Assembly: GCF_018968705.1 (NCBI RefSeq)
Contig: NZ_CP076668.1
Coordinates: 3,855,001-3,919,000, forward strand
Origin: Pseudomonas lijiangensis
GTDB lineage: Bacteria; Pseudomonadota; Gammaproteobacteria; Pseudomonadales; Pseudomonadaceae
Direction: 5' to 3'
DNA length: 64,000 nucleotides
Shown: piece by piece, positions 55,858 through 64,000 of the stretch
Position numbering within the stretch: the stretch's first letter is position 1
Layout: every line of letters begins with the position of its first letter
Notes under the pieces: generated by a model
What the model saw: only the letters and a program-made list of their open reading frames with translations
The model's database searches: none
What the model was told of the DNA's origin: nothing
Translations under genes and position numbers: made by a program

Positions 55858-56137
55858 TGCTCAATCCTTTGATTGTCATGGGGACCGTCTTTCGGCATCT
55901 GTACAAAATACTCACCGGGCGTTCTCAATATCAAGCACTGAAAACACTTCCTCGACAGGATCACAACCCGGAGCACCCGAAACGCGGCACGGCACTCTTG
56001 GCCGGTTTTTTGCTTTTACCATCGGCAAAACAGTTTGGCTGCCATTTTTATGTCAACGCCATTCCCGCGAACGGGTGAAGCGTCAAGAAATGTCCTGCCG
56101 AGCAGCAATCATCTGCGACACGAGTAGAGAAGTCTCC

Positions 56138-57253
56138 ATGAGCGCATCGATTCCCGTAACTCGTCCCCTGTTACCGCCTCTTGAGGAATTCATTCCCTAC
56201 CTCGAAAAGATCTGGCAAAGCCATCAGCTCACCAACGGCGGCCCGTTTCACCAGCAGCTCGAAAAAGAGCTGGCCGAGTATCTGGGCGTCCAGCATCTTT
56301 CGCTGTTTTCCAATGGCACCCTGGCGCTGATGACCGCCATCCAGGCGCTGCGAATCAAGGGCGAAGTCATCACCACGCCCTACTCCTTCGTCGCCACCGC
56401 ACACTCCTTGCTGTGGAATGACCTGACACCGGTCTTCGTCGACATCGACCCCAACACCTACAGCCTGGACCCGGACCGCATCGAGGAAGCCATTACTCCG
56501 GCAACCACAGCCATCATGCCGGTGCATTGTTACGGGATTCCTTGCGATGTGGACCGCATTCAACAGATCGCCGACCGTTACGGCCTGAAAGTCATCTATG
56601 ACGCAGCCCATGCCTTCGGCGTGCAGTTCCGTGGCGAAAGCCTGCTCAATCACGGCGACCTGTCGGTACTGAGCTTCCACGCCACCAAGGTATTCAACAC
56701 CTTTGAAGGCGGCGCCATCGTCAGCCCGGATGCGAAAACCAAGCAACGCATCGACTACCTGAAGAACTTCGGCTTCGCCGATGAAGTCACGGTGGTCGCG
56801 CCCGGCATCAACGGCAAGATGAGCGAAGTGAATGCCGCTTTCGGTCTCTTGCAACTGCAACACATCGACCAGGCGCTTCTGAAACGTCAGCGCATCGACG
56901 AACGCTATCGGGAGGCGCTGGCCTCGGTGCCCGGTATCGACATCGTCTGGCAGAGCACCGAGAAGCACAATTACTCGTACTTCCCGGTGCTGGTCAGAAA
57001 AGAGTTTGCCGTATCCCGAGATGACCTTTATCAACGCATGCGCGACAACAATATCCTCGCACGTCGCTATTTCTACCCGCTGATTTCCACCTTCCCGATG
57101 TACAGGGGCCTGGACTCGGCCAAACCTGATCGCCTGCCTGTCGCTACCGATCTGTCCAACCAGATCCTCTGTCTGCCCATTTTCGACAGCCTCACCGATG
57201 AAGCCTTCGACAGCATCATCGACGTGATTGTCTCTGCAAGTAATGAGAACTAA
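56138..57253 (+). CDS. vioA: VioA-type dTDP-4-keto-6-deoxyglucose aminotransferase (DegT family)
   Basis: PLP enzyme likely making dTDP-viosamine (4-amino-4,6-dideoxyglucose) for flagellin glycosylation. The ATG at 56138 gives 371 residues; the frame runs open for 450 bases upstream but without homology. The catalytic Lys184 lies in SFHATKVFNTFEGG; other motifs are SNGTLALMTAIQAL, TTPYSFVATAHSL and IYDAAHAFGV. It begins the plus-strand part of the island, followed after 2 bp by a methyltransferase. The match is to VioA of the P. syringae viosamine island by context and family. Confidence 0.85.
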   Translation: MSASIPVTRPLLPPLEEFIPYLEKIWQSHQLTNGGPFHQQLEKELAEYLGVQHLSLFSNGTLALMTAIQALRIKGEVITTPYSFVATAHSLLWNDLTPVFVDIDPNTYSLDPDRIEEAITPATTAIMPVHCYGIPCDVDRIQQIADRYGLKVIYDAAHAFGVQFRGESLLNHGDLSVLSFHATKVFNTFEGGAIVSPDAKTKQRIDYLKNFGFADEVTVVAPGINGKMSEVNAAFGLLQLQHIDQALLKRQRIDERYREALASVPGIDIVWQSTEKHNYSYFPVLVRKEFAVSRDDLYQRMRDNNILARRYFYPLISTFPMYRGLDSAKPDRLPVATDLSNQILCLPIFDSLTDEAFDSIIDVIVSASNEN

Positions 57254-57255
57254 CC

Positions 57256-57981
57256 ATGCGAACGTGCCCGGTATGCTCCTGTCGTTTTCCGAATTTCTAT
57301 CCCTTGGGAAAAGGTCATCTGGAAGCCCTCCATCGCTTGAACGTCTATTACTCGATCGAGGACTTCGAAACACTCAATGTCGGCCAGTACAGCTGCCCTG
57401 AGTGCCTCGCCTCCGATCGTGACCGGCTCTATGCCCTGTTCTCCATGCACCTGCTGAACAACCCGGAAGGCAAGGAACTGCGCATTCTGGACATTGCACC
57501 AGCGCCGGTGCTGTCAAAGTTTCTGCGCAGCCTGCCCAATGCCCGCTATCGCTCGGCAGACCTGTTTTCGCCCATGGCCGATGACAAGGTCGACATCATG
57601 GACATGAACATCTATGCCGATGAGTCCTTCGACCTCATCGTCTGCTCACACGTACTCGAACATGTGCGTGACGACGCCAAAGCCATGTCCGAGCTCTATC
57701 GCGTGCTGGCCAAGGGCGGCTCGGCCATCCTGATGGTGCCCTTGCTGCTGACAGCTACCACCACCGACGAAGACCCGGATGAAGAGAGCGTGGATGAGCG
57801 CTGGGCGCGTTTTGGCCAGGACGATCACGTGCGCATGTATGCAAAACACGACTTCATTGGCCGCCTGGAAACAGCCGGCTTCCAGGTCGATGCACTGGGC
57901 ACCCGGGCCTTCGGTGATGGCGTATTCAAACAGCACGGCATCACCGAGCAATCGGTTCTGTACATAGGCCGCAAGTGTTGA
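57256..57981 (+). CDS. SAM-dependent methyltransferase with N-terminal zinc ribbon, glycan modification
   Basis: A protein of 241 residues. The N-terminal part has two Cys pairs (CPVC at 4-7 and CPEC at about 49-52) that could bind zinc. A class I methyltransferase fold follows (about 70-190) with LRILDIAPAPVLSKFLRSL and FDLIVCSHVLEHVRDDAKAM. The start is 2 bp after the aminotransferase stop, so the two are coupled. In P. syringae the terminal viosamine carries a 2-O-methyl group; this enzyme is the obvious candidate, but the target is inferred. Confidence 0.8.
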   Translation: MRTCPVCSCRFPNFYPLGKGHLEALHRLNVYYSIEDFETLNVGQYSCPECLASDRDRLYALFSMHLLNNPEGKELRILDIAPAPVLSKFLRSLPNARYRSADLFSPMADDKVDIMDMNIYADESFDLIVCSHVLEHVRDDAKAMSELYRVLAKGGSAILMVPLLLTATTTDEDPDEESVDERWARFGQDDHVRMYAKHDFIGRLETAGFQVDALGTRAFGDGVFKQHGITEQSVLYIGRKC

Positions 57982-58054
57982 GCAAAGCCTGCCCACTTGC
58001 ACCGACCCCGTTGAACGGCCGGTCCTCCCTACTCTCTTCACATGTGGTATTGCG

Positions 58055-61000
58055 ATGAGTTCTTCACGCCTGGTCAGTATTGTTATTCCCGCCTACAAGC
58101 CTGCTTTTTTTGAGGCAGCGCTTGCCAGCGCACTGCGACAGAACCATGACGAGATCGAAATTCTGGTCTGCGATGACTGCCGGGATGACGGCATCAAAAA
58201 TATTGTCGACAAGCTCAGCCCCGACAGCCGCTGGCCCATTCGCTATCTGAAAAATGCCACCTCACTGGGCGAACCACACAATATTGCATACGGCATCAGC
58301 CAGGCCCGTGGTGAATACATCAAGTTTCTCTACGACGATGACATCCTCGTCCCGGATTGCGTGCGCCTGCAGTTCGATGTGCTGCATGACAGCCCGGATA
58401 TCAAGCTTGTGTCCGCCACCCGAAAGAGAATCGACAGCAACGGCGATCTGCTGCCCGACAATCTGGCCACCCTCAACCCCTTCGGAAAAAACGTCGTTCT
58501 GGACGGTCCGGAGCTGGTTTCGTTTCTCTCCCAGAACCCCATCAACTTCGTGGGCGAGCCCAGTTCGGTGATGTGCCGTCGCGAGGATGTACTCGCTTTC
58601 GGGCAAGACATCATGTCGCTCAACCAGACATTGATCTGGGGGCTGGGCGATGTCGCGCTCTATCTGAAACTGTTGCGCCAGGGCAACCTGGCCATGCTTG
58701 CACGAACACTTTCATATTTCCGCGTTTCGGATCAGCAGAGCAGTGAAGGGTTTCGTGTCGATCCGACGCTCCCACGCGAAGGGCATGCCAATCACTACCG
58801 TATTACCCGTGAACTGGGCTGGGTTCGTCCCGACGGGCTCAACGACACGGTCAAGATCGCTCCGCTGTCACAGCGCGACCATATTCAGGAACTTGACCTG
58901 CGCGCCCATTTCGACAGAAGACCAGAAGCCACAAAACGCAATACGCAATACGCAGGCTGGCTGGGCAAACGCCGACCATCGCCAGCCGAGCACTCACTCC
59001 TTGCGGACTACCTGAGCAGCCATGATGGAGGCCCTTCGGTCGCGATTGTCGTCTCGGACTTCAACAATCAACCCGAGAGTGTCCTGAGCACCCTGCAAAG
59101 CCTGGCCTCCGAGGCGCCGCTGCTGGACAGGCTCAAGGTCTTCATCCTGGCCGACTACGATCAGTCGACGCAAACCCCGCTCCAGGCACAATTGCCATGG
59201 CTGTCGGCTGATCTGGAAAATCGTGGGTCAGTCCTCAATGGGCTGATGCAGGAAAACGTCCATGACTGGTGGATTCTGGTCGACGCAGGCACGACCTTCA
59301 CCCAGAGCGGCCTGCTGTGTGCCGTCATGAAGCTGATTGAAGCACCGGATGCCTGCGCCCTGTTTGGCGATGAAGTGGCTCTGGATGCAAAGAGCGGTGC
59401 CAGCCTCGTGTTTCGCCCAGACTTCAGCCTGGACTACCTGTTGTCCTGCCCTTCAGCAACCAGCCGCCACTGGCTGTTCAATCGAAACAAGGCCCTGGCC
59501 GTGGGCGGGTTTGACCCAGCGTATGCCAATGCCCTGGAGCTGGACCTGATCCTGCGCATGATCGAAGATGCCGGCTTTACCGAGTTCGTACATGCCTCAG
59601 AGCCGCTGGTCATAGCGCCACAAAGGCACCACCTGCACAACTACGACGAAGCCAATACGCTGCAACGCCATCTGCTTGCCCGTGGCTATGTCAACGGCGC
59701 GGTTCATGCCACCGAGGCAGGCCATTACCGCATCGAATACGGCCAGACCGACCAGCCTCTGGTTTCCATTCTCGTGATCTCACAGGAGCAGCTGGATACC
59801 CTGCTGCCTTGTATCGAAAGCATTCTGGAAAACACGACCTATCCGCACTATGAAATTCTGGTTGCCGACAACAACAGTCAGTCGTCTCAGACCATCGAAT
59901 GGCTGGCGACCATCGAGTCGATGCAGTCGGACAGAATCCGTATCCTGCGCCATGAAGAAACCCTGAGCACATCGGCACTCTTCAACTCTGCAGCCCGCAA
60001 CGCCAGGGGCGACTACCTTTTGATGCTGGCCAGCAATGCCTCGATCATCCAGAGAGACTGGCTGGACAACCTGCTCAATCACGCGCTGCGACCCGAGGTC
60101 GGGATCGTGGGCGCCAAAATGGTTTCGCCCGATGGAAACGTCGTGCAGGCAGGCATCATCGTGGGCCTCAACGGTACAGCAGGCGCTGTGACCTCCAAGG
60201 ATCTGGCGTCCTGTGCCAGTCAGTCGCAACGACTGGATACGGACCAGAACTACAGTGCTGTCAGTGGTTCATGCCTGATCGTGCGCAAGTCCCTGTATGA
60301 CGATGTTCAGGGTCTGAACGAGCATCTGTTCCACGAGCACTTCAACGATGTCGACCTCTGCCTGAAAGTTCGCGACACCGGGCATCTGGTCGTCTGGACA
60401 CCGCACTCGATCCTCGCGCTCAGATCCGTGACCATCGAAACCGATGCCCAACAACTGGACTTCGCCACTCGCGCTCTGTACCACAGGTGGCTGCATTACA
60501 TGGCCTGGGACCCGGCCTACAACAAGAACCTGGCGTTGCAGGCATCCGGTTTCGTCACCCAGAGCAACCCTGAGTTGAGCTGGCGCCCCCTGATACATCG
60601 CCCGCTGCCCGTCGTGCTGGCACAACCCGGCAATCGTGGCGACACAGGCAAGCGCATTACCGATCCTCTGCAAGGACTGCGCACTGGCCAAAAGGTCGAT
60701 GCCATAGTTGAACACAACCCACTTGTGCTGGCAGAAATCGCCAGACTCAGTCCGGATTCGGTCGTGATTCAAGGGCCGGTCAACGAAAGCGCAATGGGCA
60801 GAATCAACGCCATCAAGGACCACACCAACGCCCTGGTGATCTACGACCTGCCTGAATATCCCGTTTTCAATGAGATCGATAAAAACGCCCCACCGCTTGC
60901 AGCGATACAAGCCTCGTTGCAGTACACACTGGCACGGGCGGACCGGGTAACCGTGCCGACCCCGGCGCTGGCCGAACTGCTTCAGGACGTGCATCCGAAC

Positions 61001-61576
61001 GTGCAGGTCATCGAAACCAGGCTGTCGCCTGATACCTGGCTGAGTCTGGAAAGCCGGCGCAGGACACGCACCAAGCCACGTGTAGGCTGGGTTGGCAGCG
61101 CTCACCAGCAGGCCGACCTTTTGATGCTCTCAGGCGTGATAAAAGCGCTGGCCGACAAGGTGGAGTGGGTCATCATGGGACCTTGCACAAGGTGGCTGCG
61201 CCCCTATATCCACGAACTGCGCTCCCCTGTTGAAGGCGCTCTGTTTCCTGGCGCACTGGCCAGCCTGGATCTGGATCTGGTCCTGGCTCCGGCTCAGCCA
61301 CACTTGATCAACCAGAGCAAAAGCGCGGTGTCTCTGCTCGAGTTCGGAGCTTGCGGCTTCCCGGTGATTTGCAGCGACATCCTGTGCTATCAGGGCAGCC
61401 TGCCGGTTACGCGGGTCAAGAATGAAACCGCTGCCTGGATCGAAGCCATCAATGCGCACATGGATGACCTGGATGCCTGCGCCCGAATGGGCGATGCACT
61501 GAAACAGGAGGTCACTCGGCACTGGATGCTGGATGAGGCTCACCTGCAAACCTGGCGCGATGCCTGGCTAAGCTGA
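58055..61576 (+). CDS. vioT: Giant multidomain glycosyltransferase, candidate viosamine transferase (VioT type)
   Basis: At 1173 residues it is a full-length paralogue of Fgt1. It has an N-terminal GT-2 module (LVSIVIPAYKPAFFEAALAS, with CDDC and DDDI acidic motifs), a middle module with FGDEVALDAKSG and RPDFSLDYLLS, a third module (PLVSILVISQEQLDTLLPCI, RPEVGIVGAKMVSPDG), and a C-terminal GT-B-like domain (VGWVGSAHQQADLLMLSGVI, SAVSLLEFGACGFPVICSDI). It lies 73 bp after the methyltransferase and is followed by a terminator. Its role as transferase of the modified viosamine is by context. Confidence 0.82.
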   Translation: MSSSRLVSIVIPAYKPAFFEAALASALRQNHDEIEILVCDDCRDDGIKNIVDKLSPDSRWPIRYLKNATSLGEPHNIAYGISQARGEYIKFLYDDDILVPDCVRLQFDVLHDSPDIKLVSATRKRIDSNGDLLPDNLATLNPFGKNVVLDGPELVSFLSQNPINFVGEPSSVMCRREDVLAFGQDIMSLNQTLIWGLGDVALYLKLLRQGNLAMLARTLSYFRVSDQQSSEGFRVDPTLPREGHANHYRITRELGWVRPDGLNDTVKIAPLSQRDHIQELDLRAHFDRRPEATKRNTQYAGWLGKRRPSPAEHSLLADYLSSHDGGPSVAIVVSDFNNQPESVLSTLQSLASEAPLLDRLKVFILADYDQSTQTPLQAQLPWLSADLENRGSVLNGLMQENVHDWWILVDAGTTFTQSGLLCAVMKLIEAPDACALFGDEVALDAKSGASLVFRPDFSLDYLLSCPSATSRHWLFNRNKALAVGGFDPAYANALELDLILRMIEDAGFTEFVHASEPLVIAPQRHHLHNYDEANTLQRHLLARGYVNGAVHATEAGHYRIEYGQTDQPLVSILVISQEQLDTLLPCIESILENTTYPHYEILVADNNSQSSQTIEWLATIESMQSDRIRILRHEETLSTSALFNSAARNARGDYLLMLASNASIIQRDWLDNLLNHALRPEVGIVGAKMVSPDGNVVQAGIIVGLNGTAGAVTSKDLASCASQSQRLDTDQNYSAVSGSCLIVRKSLYDDVQGLNEHLFHEHFNDVDLCLKVRDTGHLVVWTPHSILALRSVTIETDAQQLDFATRALYHRWLHYMAWDPAYNKNLALQASGFVTQSNPELSWRPLIHRPLPVVLAQPGNRGDTGKRITDPLQGLRTGQKVDAIVEHNPLVLAEIARLSPDSVVIQGPVNESAMGRINAIKDHTNALVIYDLPEYPVFNEIDKNAPPLAAIQASLQYTLARADRVTVPTPALAELLQDVHPNVQVIETRLSPDTWLSLESRRRTRTKPRVGWVGSAHQQADLLMLSGVIKALADKVEWVIMGPCTRWLRPYIHELRSPVEGALFPGALASLDLDLVLAPAQPHLINQSKSAVSLLEFGACGFPVICSDILCYQGSLPVTRVKNETAAWIEAINAHMDDLDACARMGDALKQEVTRHWMLDEAHLQTWRDAWLS

Positions 61577-61584
61577 AAGAGATG

Positions 61585-61605
61585 GGGCACCTGAAGGTGC
61601 CCTTT
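61585..61605 (+). terminator. Terminator of the vioA-vioT unit
   Basis: GGGCACC-TGAA-GGTGCCC followed by TTT lies 8 bases after the stop codon. A REP doublet comes next, then the convergent KAS III gene. Confidence 0.85.
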
Positions 61606-61655
61606 CCCACAGATAAAAGAAAGGGCCTCTGTTGAGTTAAGGCACAAACAACACT

Positions 61656-61744
61656 TGTGGGAGGCAGCTTGCTGGCGACTTCAGCATACGACGCAGAATA
61701 TCTGCCAGTGTCAGGCCTTTTTCGCCAGCAAGCTGCCTCCCACA
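61656..61744. repeat. REP-type inverted repeat between convergent island genes
   Basis: Arms TGTGGGAGGCAGCTTGCTGG and its complement enclose a linker of about 45 bases sharing GAATATCTGCC with the repeat at 39432-39510. It sits between two convergent genes, the usual REP location. Confidence 0.88.
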
Positions 61745-61810
61745 AAGAGGTCTATTGACCTTAACTGATCGCCCTGACTCTGTTGAGGCCCTTTCCTTTC
61801 AGATGCTTTT

Positions 61811-62830
61811 TCACCAGCGAATCAAGCAGGCACCCCAGGAATAGCCGACGCCAAAGCCTACGGCCGCGACGAGATCACCCTGCTTGAGAGCGCCTTTGTT
61901 CACGGACTCTTTCAGGGCAATCGGGATCGTGCAGGACACCGTGTTGCCGCAGTGCTGGAACGCCATGGCAAACTTTTCGGCAGGCAACTTCAAGCGACGG
62001 CGCAGCGCATCGAGCATGAACTGGTTGGCCTGATGAAAGACGAACAGATCAATGTCAGGCACACCCACTTCTTCATCGAACAACGAGGCAAACAGCTGAG
62101 GAACCCGCGTCATCGAGAACTCGAAAATGGCCGGGCCGTTCATGTAAAGGTTCGCATCGGTGCGGACATTGCCGCTGTCATCGCCATACGCTTGCGGCTG
62201 CTGATTCTTCGCGAAAGGCCTGCGTGCACCACCAATCGGAACGATCAGGTTTTCGGCGCCAGCCCCGTCGCTGCCATAACGAAACCGCTCCAGAAACGGC
62301 CCGTCCTGTTGAGCAGCAGTAAGCAAAGTGACGGCTGCCGCATCGCCAAACAGAGTCCGGACACTCTTGTCCTGCGGGTGAATGTAACGACTGTAGGTTT
62401 CTGCCGTTACCAGCAATACATTCCTGCATTGCCCGGACTCGATCAGCCCCTTGGCAATTCCGAGCCCATAAATGTAACCGGAACATCCCTGATTGAAATC
62501 GAAAGCAGCGCAGGTGGTAGGTAGTTGCAAGCGGTGCTGCAGAATACAGGCCGTGGCCGGCAATACGTAATCAGGGCTCTGGGTGCAATAAATCAAGGCA
62601 TCGATATCGCCGCGCTGGATATCGGTGTTGTGAAAAAGCTTCTCGCATGCACGAAACGCCAGATCCGATGCTGTTTCGGACTCATCAACGATGTGGCGCT
62701 GATTGATACCGGTCTTCTGGAAGATCTTGTCTACGTCCCATTCGGGAAAATCCCTGGCCAGCGCTTCATTATCCAGCGACCGGGCAGGCAACTCGTACTC
62801 TATGTGTGCGATGCGAGCATAGGTACCCAT
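61811..62830 (-). CDS. Second 3-oxoacyl-ACP synthase III-like enzyme (viosamine acyl group)
   Basis: KAS III enzyme of 339 residues from the ATG at 62830 (AGGGTGA five bases before it); a GTG at 62839, overlapping the acyltransferase stop, is also possible. The active Cys is in NQGCSGYIYG; the His lies in FVFHQANQF and the Asn in QHCGNTVSCTIP, the classic triad. It ends a minus-strand unit after a reductase and an acyltransferase. Together they could make and use a 3-hydroxybutanoyl-thioester. It differs markedly from the KAS III at 22616-23545, so it is not a recent copy. Confidence 0.85.
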   Translation of the reverse strand: MGTYARIAHIEYELPARSLDNEALARDFPEWDVDKIFQKTGINQRHIVDESETASDLAFRACEKLFHNTDIQRGDIDALIYCTQSPDYVLPATACILQHRLQLPTTCAAFDFNQGCSGYIYGLGIAKGLIESGQCRNVLLVTAETYSRYIHPQDKSVRTLFGDAAAVTLLTAAQQDGPFLERFRYGSDGAGAENLIVPIGGARRPFAKNQQPQAYGDDSGNVRTDANLYMNGPAIFEFSMTRVPQLFASLFDEEVGVPDIDLFVFHQANQFMLDALRRRLKLPAEKFAMAFQHCGNTVSCTIPIALKESVNKGALKQGDLVAAVGFGVGYSWGACLIRW

Positions 62831-62835
62831 GACAC

Positions 62836-63477
62836 TCACCCTGAAATACGTTTGGCAGGTATACCCAGGACTGTCTGCCCAGGGGACACCGAGCGGACAA
62901 CGACACTGCCGGCCCCGATGACAGCCTTTTCCCCTACGTGAACGCCCGGGATCATGGTTGCCCCGGTACCGACAAATACCTCTTCATCCAGAGTAACGTT
63001 GCCATTGACATCACAATGCGGACTGAGTGTGACAAACCCGCCGATACGAGAATCATGCCCAACGGTGCAGGATAGATTTACCGTGACGAACGGCCCCACT
63101 TCAATATCAACCGTCAGTATCGAGAGAGGGCAAACAATCGAGCCTTCGCCGATGACCACATTTCTACCGACGATCGCTTTAGGGTGAACAAGTGTAAAAA
63201 ACCTGCCTCCCTTGTTCTTCAACTTCTCTACGACCAATCTTTTACCGGAAGGTATTCCTATTGCACAAACCAGATACTCGTCAGGACGAGGCTCATACGC
63301 CTCGATCGTAGAAAGAATGGGCGAATACCCTTTCTTGTCGCCAAGATCTTTTTTGAGATCATCGATGAAGCCTGCAATCACCCACCCTTCATGGCAGGCC
63401 ACCCAGTCTTCAAGCCACTGATGAACTTCCCGTCCAAACCCACCCGCGCCGACAATAATCAGTTTATTCATATTCAT
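62836..63477 (-). CDS. vioB: Hexapeptide-repeat acyltransferase, VioB-type (NeuD/PglD family)
   Basis: Trimeric left-handed beta-helix acyltransferase of 213 residues. The N-terminal Rossmann part (MNMNKLIIVGAGGFGREVHQ) binds the nucleotide sugar. The C-terminal hexapeptide repeats have the catalytic His in VGHDSRIGG and end GIPAKRISG. It probably acylates the amino group of dTDP-viosamine. The start overlaps the reductase stop by 4 bp (ATGA); an ATG at 63471 is also possible. The KAS III follows directly. Confidence 0.83.
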   Translation of the reverse strand: MNMNKLIIVGAGGFGREVHQWLEDWVACHEGWVIAGFIDDLKKDLGDKKGYSPILSTIEAYEPRPDEYLVCAIGIPSGKRLVVEKLKNKGGRFFTLVHPKAIVGRNVVIGEGSIVCPLSILTVDIEVGPFVTVNLSCTVGHDSRIGGFVTLSPHCDVNGNVTLDEEVFVGTGATMIPGVHVGEKAVIGAGSVVVRSVSPGQTVLGIPAKRISG

Positions 63478-64000
63478 TCCGCCAGGTATCCGCCGTCTAC
63501 AACCAATGAAGTTCCCGTTACCCAACGGGCAGCAGGCGATAACAGATAATTGATCGCATAAGCTATATCCAGTGGATGACCAAAACCCAAGGCATGCTTC
63601 TGCTCGATAAGCTCCATTGAGTCTGTACCGACAAGATCTTCCAGCTTCTGCGTCATTTCAGTTCTCACCACACCGGGAGCCACTGAATTCACACGTATTC
63701 CCTCACGCGCCAGCTCCAGGGCTGCAGCGCGCACCATTGATTCAACCGCGCCTTTGGTTGCGCAATACCCCACCAGTGCAGGTTGTCCAGCCTGGGCCAT
63801 GACTGAAGACAAAAGTACGATGCTGGACGCCTGGGTACAGACACCTTTCTGCCGGAATGCCTTGATCAGGGAGAAACCGGATTTGACATTGATCGCAAAC
63901 AACTTGTCCCACTGCTCCAGCCCCTGGGCACGGATGGGAAGAGGCATTTGTACGCCGGCCGCATGAACCAGACCATGGAGAGGAGAGTACGTCTGAGTGA
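63474..64000 (-). CDS. Short-chain dehydrogenase/reductase, FabG-like (5' end outside window)
   Basis: NAD(P)-dependent reductase cut by the window edge; the frame is open from the last bases. Visible parts are the VHAAGVQ segment (equivalent of NNAG), the catalytic Ser in VLLSSVMA, the Tyr and Lys of YCATKGA, and the C-terminal TGTSLVVDGGYLAE. About 175 of some 240 residues are present; the cofactor-binding N-terminus lies beyond the window. Placed before the acyltransferase and KAS III, it probably reduces a 3-oxoacyl thioester to the 3-hydroxy form. Confidence 0.87.
   Translation of the reverse strand, partial: TQTYSPLHGLVHAAGVQMPLPIRAQGLEQWDKLFAINVKSGFSLIKAFRQKGVCTQASSIVLLSSVMAQAGQPALVGYCATKGAVESMVRAAALELAREGIRVNSVAPGVVRTEMTQKLEDLVGTDSMELIEQKHALGFGHPLDIAYAINYLLSPAARWVTGTSLVVDGGYLAE

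Noticed and set aside
55685..56137. Upstream extension of the vioA frame (150 extra codons)
   Set aside because: The extension overlaps the divergent ligase gene and has no homology; the ATG at 56138 gives the family length.
56171..57373. A 400-codon minus-strand frame opposite the vioA-type gene
   Set aside because: It is antisense to a clear DegT-family aminotransferase and has no recognisable domain.
1..64000. tRNA, rRNA, CRISPR arrays, transposases or phage genes
   Set aside because: None recognised on either strand; the only repeats seen are REP doublets and terminator hairpins. FlgJ contains a muramidase domain but is not a phage lysin.

Overview
The window is a near-complete polar flagellum locus of a Pseudomonas, most likely a member of the P. 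syringae group. The evidence is gene content and order (fleQ, fleSR, fliEFGHIJ, fliKLMNOPQR; flgBCDE, flgFGHIJKL; cheV-cheR; flgA-flgM-flgN), a 282-residue flagellin with a P. syringae-type flg22 region, and the fgt1-fgt2-KAS III flagellin glycosylation genes between flgL and fliC. No RNA gene, CRISPR array or insertion sequence was seen. Several intergenic REP-type inverted repeats are present.

Layout. (1) 1-14064, minus strand: fliR (cut by the window edge), fliQ, fliP, fliO, fliN, fliM, fliL, fliK, then the hptB-hsbR-hsbA regulatory module, then fliJ, fliI, fliH, fliG, fliF, fliE. These encode the export gate, C-ring, export ATPase and MS ring. (2) 14226-18557: fleR, fleS, fleQ, the sigma-54 regulators of the hierarchy. 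(3) 18622-22391: fliT, fliS, fliD, flaG, fliC (filament, cap and chaperones). (4) 22564-30429: a KAS III enzyme and two giant glycosyltransferases (fgt2, fgt1). (5) 30518-42715: flgL to flgB (hook, rod, rings), with a small secreted protein gene between flgF and flgE. (6) 42773-48431: an ABC-type tripartite exporter (ATPase, FtsX-type permease, TolC-like and HlyD-like proteins) and a divergent AT-rich gene for a FlhE-like periplasmic protein, lying between cheR and flgB. (7) 48476-52996: cheR, cheV, flgA, flgM, flgN and a PilZ flagellar brake gene. (8) 53089-55857: an MFS transporter and a glutamine-synthetase-like (gamma-glutamylpolyamine) ligase. (9) 56138-64000: a viosamine-type island with an aminotransferase, a methyltransferase, a third giant glycosyltransferase, a second KAS III, an acyltransferase and a truncated short-chain reductase.

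How it works together. FleQ and RpoN (sigma-54) would activate a series of promoters with correctly spaced GG/GC elements found before fliL, fliK, fliE, fleS, fliD, flgF, flgB and flgA. FliA (sigma-28) type promoters precede fliC and flgM. HptB, HsbR and HsbA link sensor-kinase signalling to FlgM and hence to FliA. Fgt1, Fgt2 and the third glycosyltransferase would build the flagellin glycan on FliC, whose Ser143, 164, 176, 183, 193 and 201 coincide with the six sites known in P. syringae pv. tabaci. The last island contains every enzyme type needed to make the N-(3-hydroxybutanoyl), O-methylated viosamine cap.

The least expected parts are the exporter plus FlhE-like gene inserted between cheR and flgB, and a flgA start codon lying about one base after the predicted transcription start.
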